From contig NZ_LFZV01000001.1 in assembly GCF_001183965.1 (NCBI RefSeq), forward strand, positions 3,129,263 through 3,193,262: 64,000 bases of DNA, given 5' to 3'. Positions 60,834 through 64,000 of the stretch are shown here, one piece after another. The notes beneath the pieces were generated by a model that was given only the letters and a program-made list of their open reading frames with translations, made no database searches and had not been told where the DNA came from. The number at the start of each line of letters is the position of its first letter. The stretch's first letter is position 1. A program made the position numbers and the translations under genes. This DNA is from Bacillus sp. FJAT-27916. GTDB lineage: Bacteria > Bacillota > Bacilli > Bacillales > Pradoshiaceae.

Positions 60834-61725
60834 ATCGTGCACCTACCTTTTCGATGAAGATATCCTGCAAGGAAGGCTCTTCAAGCTCAAATTTACGAAT
60901 GAATCCGTGTTTAACCGTATCCTCTAAAATCAGCCTTGCATCCTCTTCTTTAGAGATTTGCAAATGGACACCTTCAGTTACTTCCTTCATCTTTACGACA
61001 CCTGGATACTCTTTCAAAAAGCTCAAGTCATAATCAGCATGAATGACAATATTCTTCTTGCCGAATGAGCGCTTAATCTCCTTCAGCTTCCCTTTCACGA
61101 TGGCCTCGCCATGCTGCAGGATACAAAGATTCTCACACAGCTCCTCAACATGCTCCATCCGGTGGCTTGAGAAGACAATCGTTGTTCCTTCTTTCCGTAA
61201 ATCATGAACAGCATTCTTCAGCAGCTCCACATTAACAGGATCAAGGCCGCTGAATGGTTCATCAAGAATCAACAACTCAGGTTTATGGATGACTGATGCA
61301 ATAAACTGGATTTTCTGCTGATTACCTTTTGATAGGTCCCCGACCTTCTTATCCCAATATTCCGGTACATTGAAGCGTTCAAGCCATGCCTTCGCTTCTT
61401 TCTCGGCATCCGCTTTGTCCATGCCTCGCAATCTTGCCAGGTAAACGAGCTGCTCGCCAGTTTTTAATTTTGGGTAAAGTCCCCTCTCTTCAGGTAAGTA
61501 ACCGACTTGCGCACTGTTCGTGTAGCCAATAGGTTTTCCATCCCAGGTGATTTCTCCTGCAGTCGGTTCAATGAGGCCGAGAATCATCCTGAAAGTCGTT
61601 GTCTTTCCCGCTCCATTTGCCCCAAGCATGCCAAAAATACTTCCCTTTTCTATCTCAAGAGATAGTTGTTTCACAGCCGTAAAACGGCCGAACTGCTTAG
61701 TAATTTCCTGAATCTTTAGTGTCAA
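60826..61725 (-). CDS. yhaQ: ABC transporter ATP-binding protein YhaQ (NatA-like)
   Basis: A 299-residue ATPase. Walker A is GANGAGKTT, signature LSKGNQQKIQF, Walker B ILDEPFSGLDPVN. The C-terminal third is a NatA-type extension. TTG at 61725 is preceded by AGGAGGGGGCAG and gives the B. subtilis length (298). It forms an operon with yhaP; substrate unknown, Na+ or toxic compounds possible. Confidence 0.88.
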   Translation of the reverse strand: MTLKIQEITKQFGRFTAVKQLSLEIEKGSIFGMLGANGAGKTTTFRMILGLIEPTAGEITWDGKPIGYTNSAQVGYLPEERGLYPKLKTGEQLVYLARLRGMDKADAEKEAKAWLERFNVPEYWDKKVGDLSKGNQQKIQFIASVIHKPELLILDEPFSGLDPVNVELLKNAVHDLRKEGTTIVFSSHRMEHVEELCENLCILQHGEAIVKGKLKEIKRSFGKKNIVIHADYDLSFLKEYPGVVKMKEVTEGVHLQISKEEDARLILEDTVKHGFIRKFELEEPSLQDIFIEKVGARYE

Positions 61726-61892
61726 TGATCTGCCCCCTCCTATCATTCTTCCGGTCTTATATTTACATTAGACCTAATATATATTCTTTAAGTGTACTGG
61801 ATTTTGCTATCAAAATGTTCAAAACTTTACATTTTTTATCTATTTATGGGAGAATATTATTGGAGAATCTGTTATTTACTAGGAGGGGACTT

Positions 61893-62078
61893 ATGAGTAT
61901 TTATAAACTGACTGTGTTTGAGCCAAACGGAGAGAAGGTTATGGATGAATCGATTGAAGCTGCTAATGATGATGCCGCAAAAGAAATCGGTTCAAAGCTT
62001 CTTGAAGAAAAAGGCTTTGAAGAAATGACTCATCGATTGACATCCCCAGTTGGAAAACTAATTTTATTCCACCGCTAA
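61893..62078 (+). CDS. yhzD: YhzD-like protein
   Basis: A 61-residue soluble protein with a beta-strand start (SIYKLTVFEPNGEKVMDES) and helix, same length and position as B. subtilis YhzD. ATG follows AGGAGGGGACTT; the ORF start at 61719 is rejected. Function unknown. It shares a terminator with convergent yhaR. Confidence 0.82.
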   Translation: MSIYKLTVFEPNGEKVMDESIEAANDDAAKEIGSKLLEEKGFEEMTHRLTSPVGKLILFHR

Positions 62079-62079
62079 T

Positions 62080-62126
62080 GAAAAGACCTATCTGCGAGTT
62101 CAATGCTTGCAGATAGGTCTTTTCAG
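62080..62126. terminator. Bidirectional terminator, yhzD/yhaR
   Basis: AAAAGACCTATCTGC (62081-62095) pairs perfectly with GCAGATAGGTCTTTT (62109-62123). Confidence 0.88.
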
Positions 62127-62129
62127 TTA

Positions 62130-62921
62130 TTATTTCCCCTTGAATACGGGCTTTCTTTTCTCAACAAAGGCCTTAATACCTTCTTGGTGATCCTCCGTCT
62201 GTCTCATGACAAACTGTGAGCCTTTTTCAAGCTCCAGGATTTTCAGTAATTGCGGACGTTTCGTCTCAGCCAGAATCTTCTTCGTACGAATCATTGCCTG
62301 CATCGGCTTTTGCTTCCACTCCGCTACCTTTTCGTTCACAGCCGCATCCAAACCGCCTTCTGCCACAATGTCAATAAGCCCCATCTCACACGCACACGGT
62401 GCCTTCAAGACTTCGCCATCCCATATTAATTTCATCGTATTTAATTCACCTAAGCGACGTTCGAGGAAGAAATGCCCTCCTCCATCCGGAATTAGTCCAA
62501 TACCAATGAAATTCATTGCAAGCTTGCTGTCCTTATCAGCAATGATACAGTCTGTCGCAAGAGCGAGGCTTAGGCCGAGCCCTGCAGCCGCTCCATGGAC
62601 TGCCGCTATTGTGAGCTTTGGCATTGTGTATAAGCACATGGCAAGCTCATTAATACTATCCATAATTGCATAGAAGTCCTTCTCTGTTCCTAAATTAAAC
62701 ATGGACTTAATGTCACCGCCTGAGCAAAAAGCTCCTCCATTTCCTTTTAGAATAATGATGGAGATTTCATCATCAAGGCTGAGCGTTTTAAGCTCCTTAT
62801 TTAATTCTTGCACCATCTCTTTATTAAGAGCATTTAATACCTCCGGGCGATTCAATGATACGATGGCAACAGATCCGTCCTTTTGCACGTTTACACTCTT
62901 AACGACAGAGGCAGATTCCAC
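62130..62921 (-). CDS. yhaR: Enoyl-CoA hydratase/isomerase family protein YhaR
   Basis: A 263-residue crotonase-fold protein. The oxyanion-hole segments are AFCSGGDIKSM and AAVHGAAAGLGLSLALATD, and a later GLIPDGGGHFFLERRLG is typical for the family. It hydrates or isomerises acyl-CoA. GTG at 62921 follows GGAAGGAG; the start at 62960 lies in a promoter palindrome and is rejected. A TetR-type operator upstream suggests control by fatty-acid signals. Confidence 0.88.
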   Translation of the reverse strand: MESASVVKSVNVQKDGSVAIVSLNRPEVLNALNKEMVQELNKELKTLSLDDEISIIILKGNGGAFCSGGDIKSMFNLGTEKDFYAIMDSINELAMCLYTMPKLTIAAVHGAAAGLGLSLALATDCIIADKDSKLAMNFIGIGLIPDGGGHFFLERRLGELNTMKLIWDGEVLKAPCACEMGLIDIVAEGGLDAAVNEKVAEWKQKPMQAMIRTKKILAETKRPQLLKILELEKGSQFVMRQTEDHQEGIKAFVEKRKPVFKGK

Positions 62922-62941
62922 TTTGCAACGACTCCTTCCAA

Positions 62942-62963
62942 ATAATGAATGTACATTCATTAT
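62942..62963. promoter_or_regulatory. 22-bp perfect palindrome upstream of yhaR
   Basis: ATAATGAATGT followed by its exact reverse complement. The TGAATG/CATTCA arms resemble the Bacillus FadR half-sites but with closer spacing. It lies 21 bases before the yhaR start, so a bound repressor would block transcription. Confidence 0.6.
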
Positions 62964-63085
62964 AAAGGTTTATATAAGCGTTTTAATACTAAAATGTATA
63001 ATTTTCCTGAAATTTTCAAACAGCTGTCAGATTTGTTTGATTTCACACACTTGTATAAAGCCAGCATTTAAGAAGCTTCTATAAA

Positions 63086-63122
63086 AAAACAGCCTCCCCT
63101 GTCCAATTGAACAAGTGAGGCT
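63086..63122 (-). terminator. hemZ terminator
   Basis: CAGCCTC and GAGGCTG arms, followed on the minus strand by TTTTTTTAT. Confidence 0.82.
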
Positions 63123-63132
63123 GGTTCATGAG

Positions 63133-64000
63133 TTACTGACTGAAAAGTGTTTCCTCTAGAATATCAATTTTCTTTCTCGTGTAATGCTCATAGCCGTCAT
63201 TATAGGATTTCGGATCCTTAGGATTGGCAAAATGCGTAATTTTCCCGGTCGTTGGATGAACGAATTTACTTGCTGCGCCGCAGCCAAGCCCAAGGATGGT
63301 TTGCTGCTCCTCCATGATGAGAATATTGTAAAGGCTATCCATCCCTTTTTTTGCATAGCCGACATTTTCAAGATTGCCGAGGATGTTCTTTTGTCGATAG
63401 AGGTAGTATGGATGATAGCCATGCGATTCAGTCCAGCTTTGTGCCTCCTGCATCATTTTCTCCACCTCATCTCGTCCAGCCACTTTATAGCGGGTCCTAT
63501 TCCTGGTCATCTCGGATGCTCTTTTGAAAGAAAGTGTGTGAACAGTCAATGATTCAGGCATTAACTTCTCCGTTTCATCAAGACTATGCTTAAATTCTGG
63601 GACTCCTTCTCCAGGCAGACCGATAATGAGGTCCATATTAATATTGTCCATCCCGCATTCTTTTGCGAGCAAGTACTTATCAATCGTCTCCTCGACCGTG
63701 TGATGGCGTCCGATAGCTTTTAAGGTTTCCTGTGTGTACGACTGTGGATTGATGCTGATTCGATCAATATTCCACTTCTTCATTACTTCAATCTTTTCCT
63801 CTGTGATTGTATCAGGACGGCCTGCTTCCACCGTAATTTCCCGGACATTCTCCACATCTGGGAAGGATTGATACAGTTCCTCATAGAGCATGTCCATCTC
63901 TTGTGCACTGATACTTGTTGGTGTCCCGCCGCCGAAATAAATGGTCGTTATTTTCACGTTCTTATCCTTCAGCCATTGCCCCATCTCTCTCATTTCATGA
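63133..64000 (-). CDS. hemZ: Oxygen-independent coproporphyrinogen oxidase-like HemZ (C-terminal part)
   Basis: The last roughly 289 codons of a radical-SAM protein, cut by the window edge; the real start and the CxxxCxxC cluster lie beyond 64000. Visible motifs are IYFGGGTPTSI, ITVEAGRPDTI, RISINPQSY, MDLIIGLPGEG and GLGCGAASK, as in HemZ/HemN. It acts in haem biosynthesis or haem insertion; some HemZ members are haem chaperones rather than oxidases. Position matches B. subtilis hemZ. Confidence 0.88.
   Translation of the reverse strand, partial: HEMREMGQWLKDKNVKITTIYFGGGTPTSISAQEMDMLYEELYQSFPDVENVREITVEAGRPDTITEEKIEVMKKWNIDRISINPQSYTQETLKAIGRHHTVEETIDKYLLAKECGMDNINMDLIIGLPGEGVPEFKHSLDETEKLMPESLTVHTLSFKRASEMTRNRTRYKVAGRDEVEKMMQEAQSWTESHGYHPYYLYRQKNILGNLENVGYAKKGMDSLYNILIMEEQQTILGLGCGAASKFVHPTTGKITHFANPKDPKSYNDGYEHYTRKKIDILEETLFSQ

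Overview
The window is a low-GC Firmicutes chromosome segment from a spore-forming Bacillaceae relative of Bacillus subtilis. The evidence is the near-continuous B. subtilis-like order, read right to left as hemZ-yhaR-yhzD-yhaQP ... yhaONM-yhaL-prsA-hpr-yhaH-trpP-serC-hit-ecsABC-yhaA-hmoB-hemEHY-yhgDE ... yhfH-yhfI-lplJ-lcfB-yhfN-comK-yhjD. It also carries ComK, two YjcZ sporulation miniproteins and YhaL. I cannot fix the genus. There are no rRNA or tRNA genes and no CRISPR array.

Layout. 1-4.2 kb: a yhjD-like gene behind a LexA-type box, comK, an IDEAL-domain protein, an M48 protease and a secreted SH3b-CAP protein. 4.2-10.2 kb: azlCD, a three-gene ABC importer of the TrpXYZ type and lcfB. 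10.4-13.3 kb: brnQ, a GNAT gene, and a decayed stretch with gene remnants and a candidate structured RNA. 13.5-19.5 kb: a non-PTS amino-sugar operon (RpiR-type regulator, ABC importer, BadF/MurK-type kinase, MurQ etherase). 19.6-25.5 kb: lplJ, yhfI and yhfH (with an unusual promoter), then poorly conserved genes including an alpha/beta hydrolase pseudogene. 25.8-36.8 kb: yhgE/yhgD, then a four-gene cluster inserted next to hemY whose promoter contains a Fur box between -35 and -10, then hemY-hemH-hemE. 37-44.8 kb: hmoB, yhaA, ecsABC, a candidate structured RNA before hit, a C-rich minisatellite, serC, and trpP with a TRAP-type leader. 44.8-46.2 kb: an intact ISL3-family insertion sequence with an 8-bp target duplication, sitting in the trpP terminator. 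46.2-55.1 kb: yhaH, hpr, yjcZ pair, prsA, yhaL, yhaM, yhaN, yhaO. 55.2-59.4 kb: accessory genes including an ECF sigma/anti-sigma pair. 59.6-64 kb: yhaPQ, yhzD, yhaR and the C-terminal part of hemZ, cut by the window edge.

How the genes work together. HemZ and HemE-HemH-HemY belong to haem synthesis, HmoB degrades haem, and the Fur-controlled exporter-fold ABC pair beside them suggests an iron or haem transport role (inference). PrsA, Hpr/ScoC, Ecs and YhaL are the usual secretion and exoprotein-control neighbourhood. The amino-sugar operon suggests uptake of unphosphorylated MurNAc or a related sugar, cytoplasmic phosphorylation, and MurQ ether cleavage. The strongest candidates for something undescribed are the Fur-regulated transporter cluster, the ABC-type MurNAc operon and the structured RNA upstream of hit.
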